The position numbers were made by a program, and so were the translations under genes. A stretch of 52,924 bases of DNA, taken from positions 1-52,924 of the forward strand of contig ONBW01000013.1 of NCBI GenBank assembly GCA_900316165.1, read 5' to 3'. The notes under the pieces were generated by a model, which ran no database searches, had not been told where the DNA came from, and was given only the letters and a program-made list of their open reading frames with translations. This DNA comes from an uncultured Lachnospiraceae bacterium (GTDB lineage: Bacteria > Bacillota > Clostridia > Lachnospirales > Lachnospiraceae). This document shows positions 19,854-29,637 of this stretch, piece by piece; the stretch's first letter is position 1, and each line of letters starts with the position of its first letter.

Positions 19854-20699
19854 ATGTCAGCTAATATTATCGATGGAAAGAAGATATCGCAGGATATAAA
19901 GGATGAGGTAAAGCAGGAGGTGGCTTCTCTTAAGGAGAGAGGAATTGAGCCATGCCTTGCAGTAGTATTAGTCGGTGATGATCCGGCCAGCCATGTGTAC
20001 GTAAGGAATAAGATCCGCGCGTGCGAGTACACCGGAATAAAGTCAGTATCAATCGAATTGCCTGCAGATACTGAGGAGGATGAGCTCCTTAAAAAAATAA
20101 ACGAGCTCAACGCGGATGAGTCCGTTCATGGAATTCTCGTACAGCTTCCACTGCCTCCTCAGATAGATGAGGACAGGGTTATCAATGCTATAGACCCTGA
20201 TAAGGATGTCGATGGATTTTCACCTATCTCGGTAGGCAGACTTTCAATCGGACTCCCTGGTTTCAAGTCATGTACTCCTGCCGGTATCATAGAGCTGATA
20301 AAAAGAAGCGATGTTTCTATCGATGGAAAGAACTGCTGCATAGTCGGAAGAAGTAACATCGTAGGAAAGCCTATGGCTATGCTGCTTTTGCGTGAGAGCG
20401 GAACAGTTACAGTCTGCCACTCACATACGAAGGACTTGAGAAGCTTTACATCTAACGCTGATATACTTGTCGCAGCTATTGGAAAGCCAAAATTTTTCAA
20501 GGCAGACGACATAAAAGAAGGCGCAACGGTCATAGATGTAGGAATGGATAGAGACGAAAACGGAAAGCTCTGCGGGGATGTGGACTTTGAGTCAGCTTCA
20601 CAGAAGGCCGGATACATAACACCTGTACCGGGTGGAGTCGGACCAATGACTATTGCGATGCTTATGAAGAATTGTGTGGAAGCAGCGAAACGCCTATGA
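19854..20699 (+). CDS. folD: Methylene-THF dehydrogenase / methenyl-THF cyclohydrolase
   Basis: This bifunctional folate enzyme uses NADP+. Lys53 in [10 protein letters not shown] matches the cyclohydrolase catalytic lysine. The QLPLP stretch, the Rossmann segment [12 protein letters not shown] and the C-terminal PGGVGPMT are all present. It is complete at 281 aa. The stop overlaps the start of the next gene as ATGA. Confidence 0.96.
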   Translation: MSANIIDGKKISQDIKDEVKQEVASLKERGIEPCLAVVLVGDDPASHVYVRNKIRACEYTGIKSVSIELPADTEEDELLKKINELNADESVHGILVQLPLPPQIDEDRVINAIDPDKDVDGFSPISVGRLSIGLPGFKSCTPAGIIELIKRSDVSIDGKNCCIVGRSNIVGKPMAMLLLRESGTVTVCHSHTKDLRSFTSNADILVAAIGKPKFFKADDIKEGATVIDVGMDRDENGKLCGDVDFESASQKAGYITPVPGGVGPMTIAMLMKNCVEAAKRL

Positions 20700-21643
20700 A
20701 AAAATCAAAGCACCTGAAGAGACCGAGGCATCTGAAGTTCATTATCACACTGGTAGTTTTAGCTGTCCTGATGGGCTGTGTTTACTACAAGTATACCAGG
20801 TCATTTTCTTATCAGTATGCCAAGGCCAGACAGGCCGATGTGGAGAAAGACTATGAGACTGCGGTCTCACATTATCTGAAAGCACTTGAAACTGATGAGA
20901 CAGATGTGAAAGTTCTCTGCGAAATCGGCGATGATTATATAAAGCTTAAGCGTCCTGCGATGGCGGAGCAGTTTCTGCTTCGGGCAGTTAAGGCTGATGG
21001 AAGCTATGAGAGGCCATTCCAGCTTATTTTAAAGCTCTATGAGAGTCAGGGTGCATACAATAAGATGGAAAAAATCTATGCGTATGCGACTACTGATGAT
21101 GTAAAGGCGATTTTCAAGGATTATCTGATAAAGCCACCTGTATTTTCACAGGAGGGCGGTGATTATGACGATGATGTGATGCTGACACTCTCACTTCCTG
21201 AGGATGCTGAGGATGACTGGCAGATATTCTATACCACAGACGGCAAGGCTCCGAACGGTGTGAATGGCCACCTCTATGATGGAAATTACATCTATCTGAC
21301 AGAGGGAAAGACAAAGGTACGCGTTGTATGCCGAAATTCAAACGGAAAGTTTGGAGAGGTGGCTTCGGAAACATTTAATATCGAGTATAAGGAGCCTAAT
21401 GAGCCGACGGTATCTCCAAACGGCGGTGATTTTACCAAGAAGACAAAAGTGACGATTACGGCTGATTCGGACTGTACTATCTATTATTCGTGGAAGAATC
21501 AGAAACCTGACCAGAAGTCGAAGAAATATACAAAGGCTATTACCGTGCCAAAGGGATATCATGTGCTCTCAGTTGTGGCCTATGACAGACATGGACTCAA
21601 GAGCAAGACTTACCATATGAGTTTTTCATACTATCCCGAATAA
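20696..21643 (+). CDS. Membrane-anchored TPR protein with Ig-like C-terminal domains
   Basis: A basic N-terminus and one hydrophobic helix (about residues 15-33, [17 protein letters not shown]) suggest a type II membrane anchor with the rest outside. Residues 40-140 look like TPR-type helices ([25 protein letters not shown]). The rest contains two beta-rich stretches with [10 protein letters not shown] and [10 protein letters not shown], which resemble chitobiase/CHB_HEX_C or Fn3-like modules. The start is the ATG that overlaps the folD stop by ATGA, which implies translational coupling. A cell-envelope role is likely; the ligand is unknown. The length is 315 aa. Confidence 0.85.
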   Translation: MKKSKHLKRPRHLKFIITLVVLAVLMGCVYYKYTRSFSYQYAKARQADVEKDYETAVSHYLKALETDETDVKVLCEIGDDYIKLKRPAMAEQFLLRAVKADGSYERPFQLILKLYESQGAYNKMEKIYAYATTDDVKAIFKDYLIKPPVFSQEGGDYDDDVMLTLSLPEDAEDDWQIFYTTDGKAPNGVNGHLYDGNYIYLTEGKTKVRVVCRNSNGKFGEVASETFNIEYKEPNEPTVSPNGGDFTKKTKVTITADSDCTIYYSWKNQKPDQKSKKYTKAITVPKGYHVLSVVAYDRHGLKSKTYHMSFSYYPE

Positions 21644-21658
21644 GAAAGGATTTAAGTA

Positions 21659-22651
21659 TTGGCAGATGTAAATATCGAGATCCCGGAGAAGGATCTGTTA
21701 AATATCTTTGGTGAATTTGATTCCCATGTAAAGATTTTAGAGGATAACCTCGGGGTTGATTTTATCCTCCGCGGAGATCAGCTGAAGCTTTCAGGCGAAG
21801 AGAATAATCTGAAGAGAGCCGAAAAGGTTTTTAATGAGCTCTATGAGCTTTCGAAAAGGGGACATGATATTACAGACGGTGACGTACACTATGCTCTTTC
21901 TTTAAAAAATACCCAGACCGGGCATCCCTTAGTAGAGCTTGACAGTGACATAATCTGTCATACCGTTTCGGGAAAGCCTGTAAAGCCAAAGACCTTGGGA
22001 CAGAAGGAATATGTCGATACGATAAGAAAGAGGATGATAACCTTCGGCGTAGGACCGGCTGGTACAGGAAAGACGTATCTCGCCATGGCTATAGGCATAA
22101 CAGCTTTTATGCACGAGGAGGTCGAGAGGATAATCCTCACAAGACCAGCGATAGAGGCCGGTGAGAAACTGGGATTTCTGCCGGGAGACCTGCAGTCAAA
22201 GATCGACCCGTATCTGCGTCCGCTATATGACGCTTTATATCAGATAATGGGAGCTGAGACTTTCCAGAGGAATATGGAAAAGGGTTCGATCGAGGTTGCG
22301 CCGCTTGCATATATGAGAGGCCGTACACTTGACAATGCATTCATCATCTTAGATGAGGCGCAGAATACTACACCTGCCCAGATGAAGATGTTTCTTACAC
22401 GTATAGGATTCGGAAGCAGGGCTGTCATCACAGGTGATGCGACTCAGAAGGATCTGGCGCCAGGTACAAAGAGCGGTCTAGATGTAGCACTTAAGGTCCT
22501 TAGGAATGTCGATGAGATAGGAGTAGTACGTCTCAGCGGAAATGACGTTGTCCGTCATCCGCTTGTTCAAAAAATAGTAAAGGCCTACGAGGATTATGAG
22601 AAAAAACAGTCAGAAGGAAAATACAAAAAAGATAGAAGACGCAGGCCTTAA
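21659..22651 (+). CDS. phoH: PhoH-like ATPase
   Basis: The protein has a short N-terminal KH-like region (about 10-85), then the PhoH P-loop domain with Walker A GPAGTGKT near 132-139 and Walker B LDEAQ near 231. Members are linked to RNA metabolism and, through gene order, to YbeY. It starts at TTG: AAAGGA lies 8 nt upstream and no other start gives the complete family N-terminus. The 3' end overlaps the next gene by 56 nt. It is complete at 330 aa. Confidence 0.93.
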   Translation: MADVNIEIPEKDLLNIFGEFDSHVKILEDNLGVDFILRGDQLKLSGEENNLKRAEKVFNELYELSKRGHDITDGDVHYALSLKNTQTGHPLVELDSDIICHTVSGKPVKPKTLGQKEYVDTIRKRMITFGVGPAGTGKTYLAMAIGITAFMHEEVERIILTRPAIEAGEKLGFLPGDLQSKIDPYLRPLYDALYQIMGAETFQRNMEKGSIEVAPLAYMRGRTLDNAFIILDEAQNTTPAQMKMFLTRIGFGSRAVITGDATQKDLAPGTKSGLDVALKVLRNVDEIGVVRLSGNDVVRHPLVQKIVKAYEDYEKKQSEGKYKKDRRRRP

Positions 22652-23849
22652 AAAGATTTATACAAGTGAGGAGAGAATCTACCCGAAGAGGGTGGCCTCT
22701 CTTCTTCTGTTTGCAGCAGCGACAGTATTCTTTATGGCAGTAAATGCCTTTTCAGCATCTCTTGCAACAGGAGGATTTATCTGTGAGACGATACTGATAG
22801 TGCCTATCTGCCTCTGCACGATTCTGCTGCTTATCCATAAGAGAAAGACTGGACAGCTCTGGTATCAGGATACAGATTATCTGTCATTCGTGATTATATA
22901 TATAATTGCAAATGCGATGATAACTGTGCTGTCATTTGTGATTCCAAGTTCACTTGTACCGGTTGGAATTGCTGCATTTCTCTGTGCAGCCTCCGGGAAT
23001 GGAGAGATAGCAGTTATTTCAGCCATGCTTTCAGCGGTATCCCTTGCTTTTCCACACGGATACAATGGAGGCATCTATGCCCTGTTTTTCTGTGAGGCGA
23101 TTATCGCTGCAGCTCTTTCAGATGTGATAATAAAGGCTGAGAAAAAAGAAAAAGCCCTGCTTTTTGCAGCAGTTGCCTGTGTCTATGCAGCTCTTCCGCT
23201 TTCGGTCAAATACTTTATCAGTTTAAAAATTACGAAAAATTATTTGTATTTTTCGATTGGCCTGTCTATAATAACAGCAGCGGCGGCTGTCTTTATTCTG
23301 CCTATGCTTTACCGCAGGCTTCACGCTGAGAAGAGATACAGGTATGAGACAATCCTCGATGATGACTATTCGCTTATTAATGAGATAAAGCTATTTTCAG
23401 GTGATGAGTATGAGAGAGCAAGAAGGCTGTCAGTCATTTCATTAAAGGCAGCCCAGGCGATAGGCGCTGATGCAGCTCTTGCAGCTGCGGGCGGACTCTA
23501 CTACAGAGTCGGGCTTTTAAGAGGAGACAACGAGATAGAGTATGCTTTAGATATCGCAGGAGAGCATGGCTTTCCGGACCAGCTGATAAGCATTCTTTAT
23601 GAGTATCAGGGACTTATCAGAAAGCCTACTACAAGAGAGTCAGCGATAGTTCATATGGCTGACGCAGTTATGAGAAGGATTGACGCCATATCGAAGCAGT
23701 CAGATAAGATGGAGAGCGGATGGAACAGGCAGATGCTTATCTATTCCTGCTTAAATGATCTGTCTACAAAGGGCTTTTATGATGCGTCGCCTATTTCTAT
23801 GAACCAGTTTTTAAAAATAAGGGATGTCTTAGTTAAGGAGTTGCAATGA
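22596..23849 (+). CDS. Degenerate PgpH-like membrane protein (HD domain without catalytic residues)
   Basis: This gene occupies the slot between phoH and ybeY where most Bacillota carry PgpH/YqfF, a c-di-AMP phosphodiesterase of about 700 aa. Here the protein has only 417 aa. About seven hydrophobic segments span residues 33-240, and the large extracellular 7TMR-HDED domain is absent. The C-terminal region (about 275-370) still lines up with the HD domain: LSVISLKAAQAIGADAALAAAGGLYY, then EHGFPDQLISIL, then SAIVHMADAV. The HD dipeptide position reads Arg304-Val305, and the later His-His reads Tyr-Gln (337-338). Hydrolysis is therefore not expected. It overlaps phoH at its start and ybeY at its end (ATGA). 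It may be a binding or signalling pseudoenzyme. Confidence 0.8.
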   Translation: MRKNSQKENTKKIEDAGLKKIYTSEERIYPKRVASLLLFAAATVFFMAVNAFSASLATGGFICETILIVPICLCTILLLIHKRKTGQLWYQDTDYLSFVIIYIIANAMITVLSFVIPSSLVPVGIAAFLCAASGNGEIAVISAMLSAVSLAFPHGYNGGIYALFFCEAIIAAALSDVIIKAEKKEKALLFAAVACVYAALPLSVKYFISLKITKNYLYFSIGLSIITAAAAVFILPMLYRRLHAEKRYRYETILDDDYSLINEIKLFSGDEYERARRLSVISLKAAQAIGADAALAAAGGLYYRVGLLRGDNEIEYALDIAGEHGFPDQLISILYEYQGLIRKPTTRESAIVHMADAVMRRIDAISKQSDKMESGWNRQMLIYSCLNDLSTKGFYDASPISMNQFLKIRDVLVKELQ

Positions 23850-24343
23850 CACTATTAATAGATGACCTGGTTACAGACGGGCTTAATTTCGATTATAAAA
23901 AGACTGCGGAGGACGTAGTAAATGAGGCATTAAACCTGCTTCATTTCCCGCTTCCTGTGCAGGTCTCCCTCTCGCTTGTGTCAGAGGAGGAAATCCATGT
24001 AGAAAACCAGCAGTTCCGAGGAGTTGACAGACCTACGGACGTGCTGTCTTTTCCTATGCTCGAATATCCTGCTCCAGGAGATTTTTCTTTTATCGAAGAT
24101 GATGAGGACTCAGTCGATCCTGATACTGGAGAGATAGTTTTGGGAGACATAGTCCTCTGCATTCCAAAGGTTCTTTCTCAGGCTGAGGAGTATGGACATT
24201 CAGTAAGAAGAGAGTATGCATTCCTTATCGCTCACAGTATGCTTCATCTGATGGGCTACGACCATGTCGAGGATAAAGAGAGAGAAGAGATGGAAAAGCT
24301 TCAGGACGAGATACTTGATCACCTTGGAATCGGAAGGGATTAA
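23846..24343 (+). CDS. ybeY: Endoribonuclease YbeY
   Basis: YbeY takes part in 16S rRNA 3' maturation and ribosome quality control. The zinc motif HSMLHLMGYDH at about 130-140 is intact, and the N-terminal VDRPTDVLSFP is conserved. A slightly acidic insert of about 25 residues (FIEDDEDSVDPDTGE) sits in the usual variable loop. It is complete at 165 aa and coupled by ATGA to the preceding gene. Confidence 0.95.
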   Translation: MTLLIDDLVTDGLNFDYKKTAEDVVNEALNLLHFPLPVQVSLSLVSEEEIHVENQQFRGVDRPTDVLSFPMLEYPAPGDFSFIEDDEDSVDPDTGEIVLGDIVLCIPKVLSQAEEYGHSVRREYAFLIAHSMLHLMGYDHVEDKEREEMEKLQDEILDHLGIGRD

Positions 24344-24348
24344 TCACG

Positions 24349-26007
24349 ATGAGTCGTGCGAAAAAAAGTGACGTTAATTTTCTGATGCAGGGTTCGCTTT
24401 TAGCTATTGCATCTATCATCAGCAGAGTCATAGGACTTGTATATAGGCTTCCTCTTACTGCAATAATAGGAAAAGAAGGAAATAACTACTATGGTACCGC
24501 CTATGAGATCTACAATCTGATTCTTCTGATTTCATCATACAGCCTGCCTCTTGCTGTATCAAAGCTGGTGGCCACGCGTATGGCACAGGGTCAGGCCAAA
24601 AATGCCTGGAAGGTTTTAAAAGGTGCCCTTATTTTTGCTACATTAAGCGGTGGTACCTTTTCGCTCGTAGTCTGGTTCGGAGCTGATTTCTTCACATCGA
24701 AGCTTCTGGCTACCCCTCTGGCGACGATTGCCTTAAAAGTGCTGGCTCCGGTTATTTTTCTTGTAGCTATAGCAGGAGTACTCCGTGGATTTTTCCAGGG
24801 ACTCAACAGCATGATGCCTACGGCACTTTCACAGATAGCTGAGCAGATTGTAAACGCGATCATCTCAATAGTTGCAGCTTACTTCCTGTTCGACTATGGT
24901 AGAAAAGTAGGAACAGTTTTGGGAGATCCAAATGAATACGCAGCAGCCTGGGGCGCTGCAGGAGGAACTCTTGGAACTGCACTTGGATCTGCTGCTTCGC
25001 TTGCCTTTCTTATATTTCTCATTTCGATATACAGAAAGCGTTTCCGCAAAAAAATGCGCCGTGACCATACCAGACACTTCGAAGGGTATGGAAGTATCAT
25101 GTGGCTGCTTTTTGCGACGATAATTCCGGTGCTCCTTTCTACTACTCTCTACAATGTAAGTTCAATAATCGATCAGTCTATATTTAAGAATTTTGCACTT
25201 TTCCAGGGCTACAAGCAGCACACTATAGATGTCTGGTGGGGTGTCTATTCTGGGCAGTACAGGGTCATAATAAATGTCCCGATATCGATAGCCTCAGCTA
25301 TGGCTTCATCATCTGTTCCAGCTCTTACGACAGCTTTCAAGGGCGGAGATATGGACTTAGTCAGAAGCAGAATCCATTCCGCGACCAGATTTATCATGGT
25401 TATAGCCTTCCCATGCACTGTCGGTATTTTTGTCCTGGCACAGCCGATTCAGATGCTCCTTTTCTCAGATACGGATCCGACATCCGGATATATGCTTATG
25501 GTAGGAGCCATCTCAGTGCTGTTTTATTCGCTTTCGACCTTAAGCAACGGACTTCTTCAGGGAATTGACAGACTCAGGATTCCTGTAAAAAATGCCGCCA
25601 TTTCACTTGTACTTCAGGCGGGCTTCCTTCTCGCAGCAATGCAGTTCTTCAGGGCAGGAATCTATGCAGTAATCCTTGCAAATGCTTTTTACGCATTTAT
25701 GATGTGCCTTTTAAACGGCCTTGCAGTAAAGAAGTATTCAGGGACAAAACAGGACGTAAGAAAGACCTTTATTCTGCCGCTGATTGGTTCTGCCATAATG
25801 GGAATTGCCACCTTCATAGTGTATAAGATGGTTGTAGTGGCACTTCGCTCAAACGCAATCGCTACTATTATCGCAATCCTTGTGGCTATGGTAGTTTACT
25901 TTGTCGTAATGCTTCTGCTCGGCGGAATCACCAGAGAGGAGCTTAACAGGGTTCCACACGGTGACAGGCTTATAAGGCTTGCAGAAAAGATGCACCTGCT
26001 CAAGTAA
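24349..26007 (+). CDS. MOP-superfamily flippase (SpoVB/YtgP, MurJ-like)
   Basis: A hydrophobic protein of 552 aa with about 14 predicted membrane helices. The start, FLMQGSLLAIASIISRVIGLVYRLPLTAIIG, and the 'GNNYYG.AYEIYNLILLISSYSLPLAVSKL' type pattern are typical of SpoVB/YtgP proteins of the polysaccharide-transport/MurJ group. Such proteins flip lipid-linked cell-wall precursors. Whether this one serves lipid II or a spore function is not decidable here. It starts 5 bp after ybeY. Confidence 0.9.
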   Translation: MSRAKKSDVNFLMQGSLLAIASIISRVIGLVYRLPLTAIIGKEGNNYYGTAYEIYNLILLISSYSLPLAVSKLVATRMAQGQAKNAWKVLKGALIFATLSGGTFSLVVWFGADFFTSKLLATPLATIALKVLAPVIFLVAIAGVLRGFFQGLNSMMPTALSQIAEQIVNAIISIVAAYFLFDYGRKVGTVLGDPNEYAAAWGAAGGTLGTALGSAASLAFLIFLISIYRKRFRKKMRRDHTRHFEGYGSIMWLLFATIIPVLLSTTLYNVSSIIDQSIFKNFALFQGYKQHTIDVWWGVYSGQYRVIINVPISIASAMASSSVPALTTAFKGGDMDLVRSRIHSATRFIMVIAFPCTVGIFVLAQPIQMLLFSDTDPTSGYMLMVGAISVLFYSLSTLSNGLLQGIDRLRIPVKNAAISLVLQAGFLLAAMQFFRAGIYAVILANAFYAFMMCLLNGLAVKKYSGTKQDVRKTFILPLIGSAIMGIATFIVYKMVVVALRSNAIATIIAILVAMVVYFVVMLLLGGITREELNRVPHGDRLIRLAEKMHLLK

Positions 26008-26021
26008 AAGAGGAAAATTCT

Positions 26022-27254
26022 ATGGAAGATGTGATAGTAATCGGCTCGGGCGCAAGCGGACTGTTTGCTGCAATGGCTGCAAGAGAGGCCGGAGCAGAGG
26101 TAACTGTTCTTGAAAAAAATACCCAGTTTGCCAAAAAACTCCTGTCTACCGGAAATGGCCGGTGTAACTTTACGAACTTAAGAGTTGAAAAGGACTGCTA
26201 TCACTCTGACGATTTAGACCGGGCATTGGATATAATTAACCGCTTCGACCAGTCAAAAGTCCTGGACTTCATGTGTTCCCTTGGGATGGGAATAGAGTAT
26301 AAGGATGGCTGGTGTTACCCGAGAAGCATGTCAGCTCTCTGTGTAAACCGTGCGTTAATCTCACATGCGAAAAGGCTTGGTGTTCACTTAAAAGGTGGTA
26401 AAGAAGTTACAGATGTAATTAAAAAAGACGACTGCTTTGAAGTCATGGTAGGCGGCTACGCTTACAGAGCCAGAAAAGTAATCCTGGCCTGTGGCGGCTA
26501 TGCTGCTCCGAAGTCTGGAAGTACAGGCGAAGGCTTCTACATACTTAAAAGGTCAGGAGTCAGAATAAAAAAGCCGCTTCCGGCTTTAGTACCCCTGGTA
26601 TTAAAGTATAATCCTCTAAAAAAGGCAGCAGGCGTAAGAACCTTAGCAAAGGTATCTCTAATAGCAGACAGCAGGGAGGTATCAAGCGATACCGGAAATC
26701 TTCAGATCACAGAGTATGGCATTTCAGGCATCCCTGTGTTCCAGATTTCTTCTGAGGCAGTAAGAGCCTTAGACGAGGGAAAAGATGTCAGAGTAAAGCT
26801 TAATTTTTTCCCAGATTATCCAGAAAGCGCAGTAGAGACTCTTATAGGTGACTGCATTACTGAGGCAGCAGAGAATCTTTCAGCGGATGACCCTGCCTGG
26901 TATCTTCTGATGGGACTTTTCCCAGACAAGCTTTCAGAGGTACTGTCTGAAATGATTTTACCTGAGGCTGAATCCATAGGAGATGTGGACATTGACACCT
27001 TCTCAGACTATGCATACAGGACTATAAGTGAACTCGTTTTTGAAGTGAGCGGAAACAGAGGATTTGAGTATGCTCAGACGACTTCAGGTGGAGTCGTCTT
27101 CGATGAGTTAAACGATGACCTCTCACTTAAGAAAATTCCGGGGCTATATGTATGTGGAGAAGAGGCAGATGTAGATGGCCTCTGTGGCGGATACAACCTT
27201 CAGTGGGCATTTTCATCAGGTCATCTGGCTGGAGAGAGCGCAGGAAAATCATGA
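26022..27254 (+). CDS. NAD(P)/FAD-dependent oxidoreductase, HI0933/BaiN family
   Basis: The N-terminus has the FAD-binding pattern VIGSGASGLFAAMAAREAGAEV and the family signature STGNGRCNFTN near residue 45. The C-terminal GGYNLQWAFSSGHLAG closes the Rossmann fold. At 410 aa it is full length. Members are flavoproteins of unsettled substrate; one relative (BaiN) works on bile-acid intermediates, but most do not, and no bai genes are nearby. It overlaps miaA by ATGA. Confidence 0.88.
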   Translation: MEDVIVIGSGASGLFAAMAAREAGAEVTVLEKNTQFAKKLLSTGNGRCNFTNLRVEKDCYHSDDLDRALDIINRFDQSKVLDFMCSLGMGIEYKDGWCYPRSMSALCVNRALISHAKRLGVHLKGGKEVTDVIKKDDCFEVMVGGYAYRARKVILACGGYAAPKSGSTGEGFYILKRSGVRIKKPLPALVPLVLKYNPLKKAAGVRTLAKVSLIADSREVSSDTGNLQITEYGISGIPVFQISSEAVRALDEGKDVRVKLNFFPDYPESAVETLIGDCITEAAENLSADDPAWYLLMGLFPDKLSEVLSEMILPEAESIGDVDIDTFSDYAYRTISELVFEVSGNRGFEYAQTTSGGVVFDELNDDLSLKKIPGLYVCGEEADVDGLCGGYNLQWAFSSGHLAGESAGKS

Positions 27255-28177
27255 ATAAGCTGGTTATTATAGCAGGCCCTACAGCAGTCGGCAAATCCGA
27301 GTGCGCTGTAGAGCTTTCTAAAAAAATAAACGGAGAAGTCATATCAGCTGACTCTATGCAGGTCTACCGCGGAATGGACATTGGAACTGCAAAGATCACG
27401 CCGGAGGAGATGCAGGGGATAAGGCATTTTGGCATTGATATCCTAAACCCGGATGAGAACTATGATGTGACAGAATTTGTTTCTATGGCGCATAGGGCTA
27501 TGGAGCAGATCTACGCTGATGAAAAAATACCGGTTCTCTGCGGAGGTACCGGATTCTATATCCAGGCACTCGCATATGATATAGACTTCGGCGAAGAGCA
27601 GGTGGACTTTGATTACAGAAAAGAGCTTCAGGAGTTTGCGGATAAAAGTGGAGCAGAGGCTCTTCACGAAAAGCTTTGTGAGGTTGATCCTGAAAGTGCC
27701 GAAGCTATCCCTGCGGGGAATGTTAAGCGGGTTATCAGGGCACTTGAGTATTTTAAAAATCATGGGACAAAGATTTCAGAGCATAATGCCGAAGAGAGGC
27801 AGAGGAAATCGCCTTATGAGCTGTATTTTTTCGTGTTGACAGATGATCGGAAAAAATTGTATGATCGAATTGATACAAGAGTTGACCGGATGATGGACGC
27901 TGGATTTTTAGATGAGGCAAAAAGAATCTATGATCTGATTGGGGATAGGGAATGTACGGCAGCCAAGGCTATCGGTTACAGAGAACTTTTCGAATATTTC
28001 AGAGGGGAATGCAGCCTTGAAGAGGCTGTCGCTAAAATAAAACAGGATACAAGGCATTTTGCGAAGCGCCAGCTGACCTGGTTTAAGCGCTATCCGGAAG
28101 TAATCTGGGTTGACAGACAGATATATAATACTATAGAGGAAATAGTTGATTTTATGAAAAGCAGGATCAATCAGTAA
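27251..28177 (+). CDS. miaA: tRNA dimethylallyltransferase
   Basis: MiaA adds a dimethylallyl group to A37 of tRNAs that read UNN codons. Walker A-like GPTAVGKS lies at residues 9-16, followed by ISADSMQVYRGMDIGTAK. The C-terminal half keeps KQDTRHFAKRQLTWFKR. The start at the ATGA overlap is preferred over an earlier ATG that adds non-family residues. The length is 308 aa. It is the last gene before a strong terminator. Confidence 0.96.
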   Translation: MNKLVIIAGPTAVGKSECAVELSKKINGEVISADSMQVYRGMDIGTAKITPEEMQGIRHFGIDILNPDENYDVTEFVSMAHRAMEQIYADEKIPVLCGGTGFYIQALAYDIDFGEEQVDFDYRKELQEFADKSGAEALHEKLCEVDPESAEAIPAGNVKRVIRALEYFKNHGTKISEHNAEERQRKSPYELYFFVLTDDRKKLYDRIDTRVDRMMDAGFLDEAKRIYDLIGDRECTAAKAIGYRELFEYFRGECSLEEAVAKIKQDTRHFAKRQLTWFKRYPEVIWVDRQIYNTIEEIVDFMKSRINQ

Positions 28178-28200
28178 TAAGCAGAAACAGAATAAATAAT

Positions 28201-28225
28201 AAGGCCCGCATAGCGGGCCTTTTTT
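28201..28225 (+). terminator. Rho-independent terminator after miaA
   Basis: AAGGCCCGC (28201-28209), a 3-nt loop and GCGGGCCTT (28213-28221) form a perfect stem followed by six T. It separates the long plus-strand run from the convergent nitrilase gene. Confidence 0.95.
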
Positions 28226-28251
28226 AATGCCTGTTTTTTATGAGGCTTGCT

Positions 28252-29637
28252 TTATTCTTCCGGATACATCTGTCTGAAGATGCGTTTTCCGGTTTCAGTC
28301 TTAAATATCTTTGAAAAGGCTGTCTCACGGGCCTTTAAGTCTTCATCATCCTCATAGAGGTTTACGATAAAATCTGCCTCTACAAGGATCTGGTAGTCAA
28401 TGCCGTCGATTCCATTGTAGGTGTGATGGTGTCCGACCAAGTATGAGACACGGTTTACGATCTCATCTGAAAACCCCATGTCGCGGAGAAGCTTAACAGC
28501 CTCGGGAGCACCAAGTCTTTCCTGATACTTGCCGGCAGTCGTGTGGAAATCTCTCTCAGCCTTATGGATTCCGATGTCATGAACCATTGCAGCGATTTCT
28601 GTAATCTGTCTGACTTTCATCGGCAGATGCTCACCGACAGCGATAAGGTGAGCGTAGTAGTAGACCTTTGTAAAGTGCTGGATCCTCTTTGGGTCGCCCT
28701 CGTCGTAGTCGGCCATTGCCATATAGACGTCTTCTATAGATGGTTCATTTCTACGGGAATATTCTTCGCCTTCTAAGCGTTCATTTTTCCAGGAAGATTC
28801 GTCAGCCTCAAAATCGTAGACGCTCCTGTCAGGTACGCAGAAACCGATATAGGGCCTTATCTGTCTGGCGCGCAGCGCCTCTCCCGGGTCGATATCGCAG
28901 AGAATCAGATCCTCTCTATCGCTTCCTTCTGATAAGACTTTTCCGTTCGGATCAACAACCAATGAATCTCCTGCAAAAATAAGTCCGTTCTCGTCGCCTA
29001 CTCTGTTGGTCATCGCGATGAATACGTTATTCTGATAGGCTTCTGCCACTATCTCTGCTTTAAAGACGTCGAGAGGCTCGCTGGTAAGATTTGCTGTAGG
29101 GATAAGGACTATCTCAGCTCCGGCAAGCGCGCAGGCTCTTATAGATTCAGGAACATGTCTGTCGAAGCAGATTACGACTCCGACATTTCCGAATGGAGTA
29201 GGAAAGACCTTAAACGGCTCCTCTGATGGATGATAGTAGTCTCCCTCGTAGAAGTTTTCAGCCGTAAAGATGTGGTGCATATCGCTGGTTCCTACGAGTC
29301 TTCCTGTCTTCTCGAAAAAATAGGACCTGTCGAAGAACTTTCCCTCATCCTCTTTTATATAGAAATTCGGGCAGAGATAGATATTATTCTCTTTGGCGGC
29401 CTCTGCAAAGCCTGAGATGATATCTGCATTTTTTTCTATAGAAAAAGCAGCAGGTGAGATGCCCATTCCCTCAAGCATTCTCGATGGATACTGAGGGAAG
29501 AACGGAGTAAGTGTAAGCTCTGGATAGAGCAGGAGATCAGCACCGGCTGTGGCGGCCTGGTGAGCTAAGGCAATGGCCTTCTTTTCATTAACCTTCCTGT
29601 CTATATCCATCTGCATCTGAGCTAGTACAAGCTTCAT
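28252..29637 (-). CDS. Nitrilase-superfamily domain fused to an HD-domain
   Basis: Residues 1-275 form a carbon-nitrogen hydrolase fold and residues 300-461 an HD phosphohydrolase-type fold. In the first part Glu40 (YPELTL) and Cys157 (VICFDRH) match two members of the catalytic triad. The usual lysine before Met-His is Asp119 (TSDMHH) in my alignment, so activity is uncertain. The HD part keeps His321, His353-Asp354 and a His-rich HHHTY (403-407). Stand-alone versions of both parts occur in clostridia; their fusion is unusual to me. There is no signal peptide. It is coupled by ATGA to the thioesterase gene upstream. Substrates are unknown. Confidence 0.87.
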   Translation of the reverse strand: MKLVLAQMQMDIDRKVNEKKAIALAHQAATAGADLLLYPELTLTPFFPQYPSRMLEGMGISPAAFSIEKNADIISGFAEAAKENNIYLCPNFYIKEDEGKFFDRSYFFEKTGRLVGTSDMHHIFTAENFYEGDYYHPSEEPFKVFPTPFGNVGVVICFDRHVPESIRACALAGAEIVLIPTANLTSEPLDVFKAEIVAEAYQNNVFIAMTNRVGDENGLIFAGDSLVVDPNGKVLSEGSDREDLILCDIDPGEALRARQIRPYIGFCVPDRSVYDFEADESSWKNERLEGEEYSRRNEPSIEDVYMAMADYDEGDPKRIQHFTKVYYYAHLIAVGEHLPMKVRQITEIAAMVHDIGIHKAERDFHTTAGKYQERLGAPEAVKLLRDMGFSDEIVNRVSYLVGHHHTYNGIDGIDYQILVEADFIVNLYEDDEDLKARETAFSKIFKTETGKRIFRQMYPEE

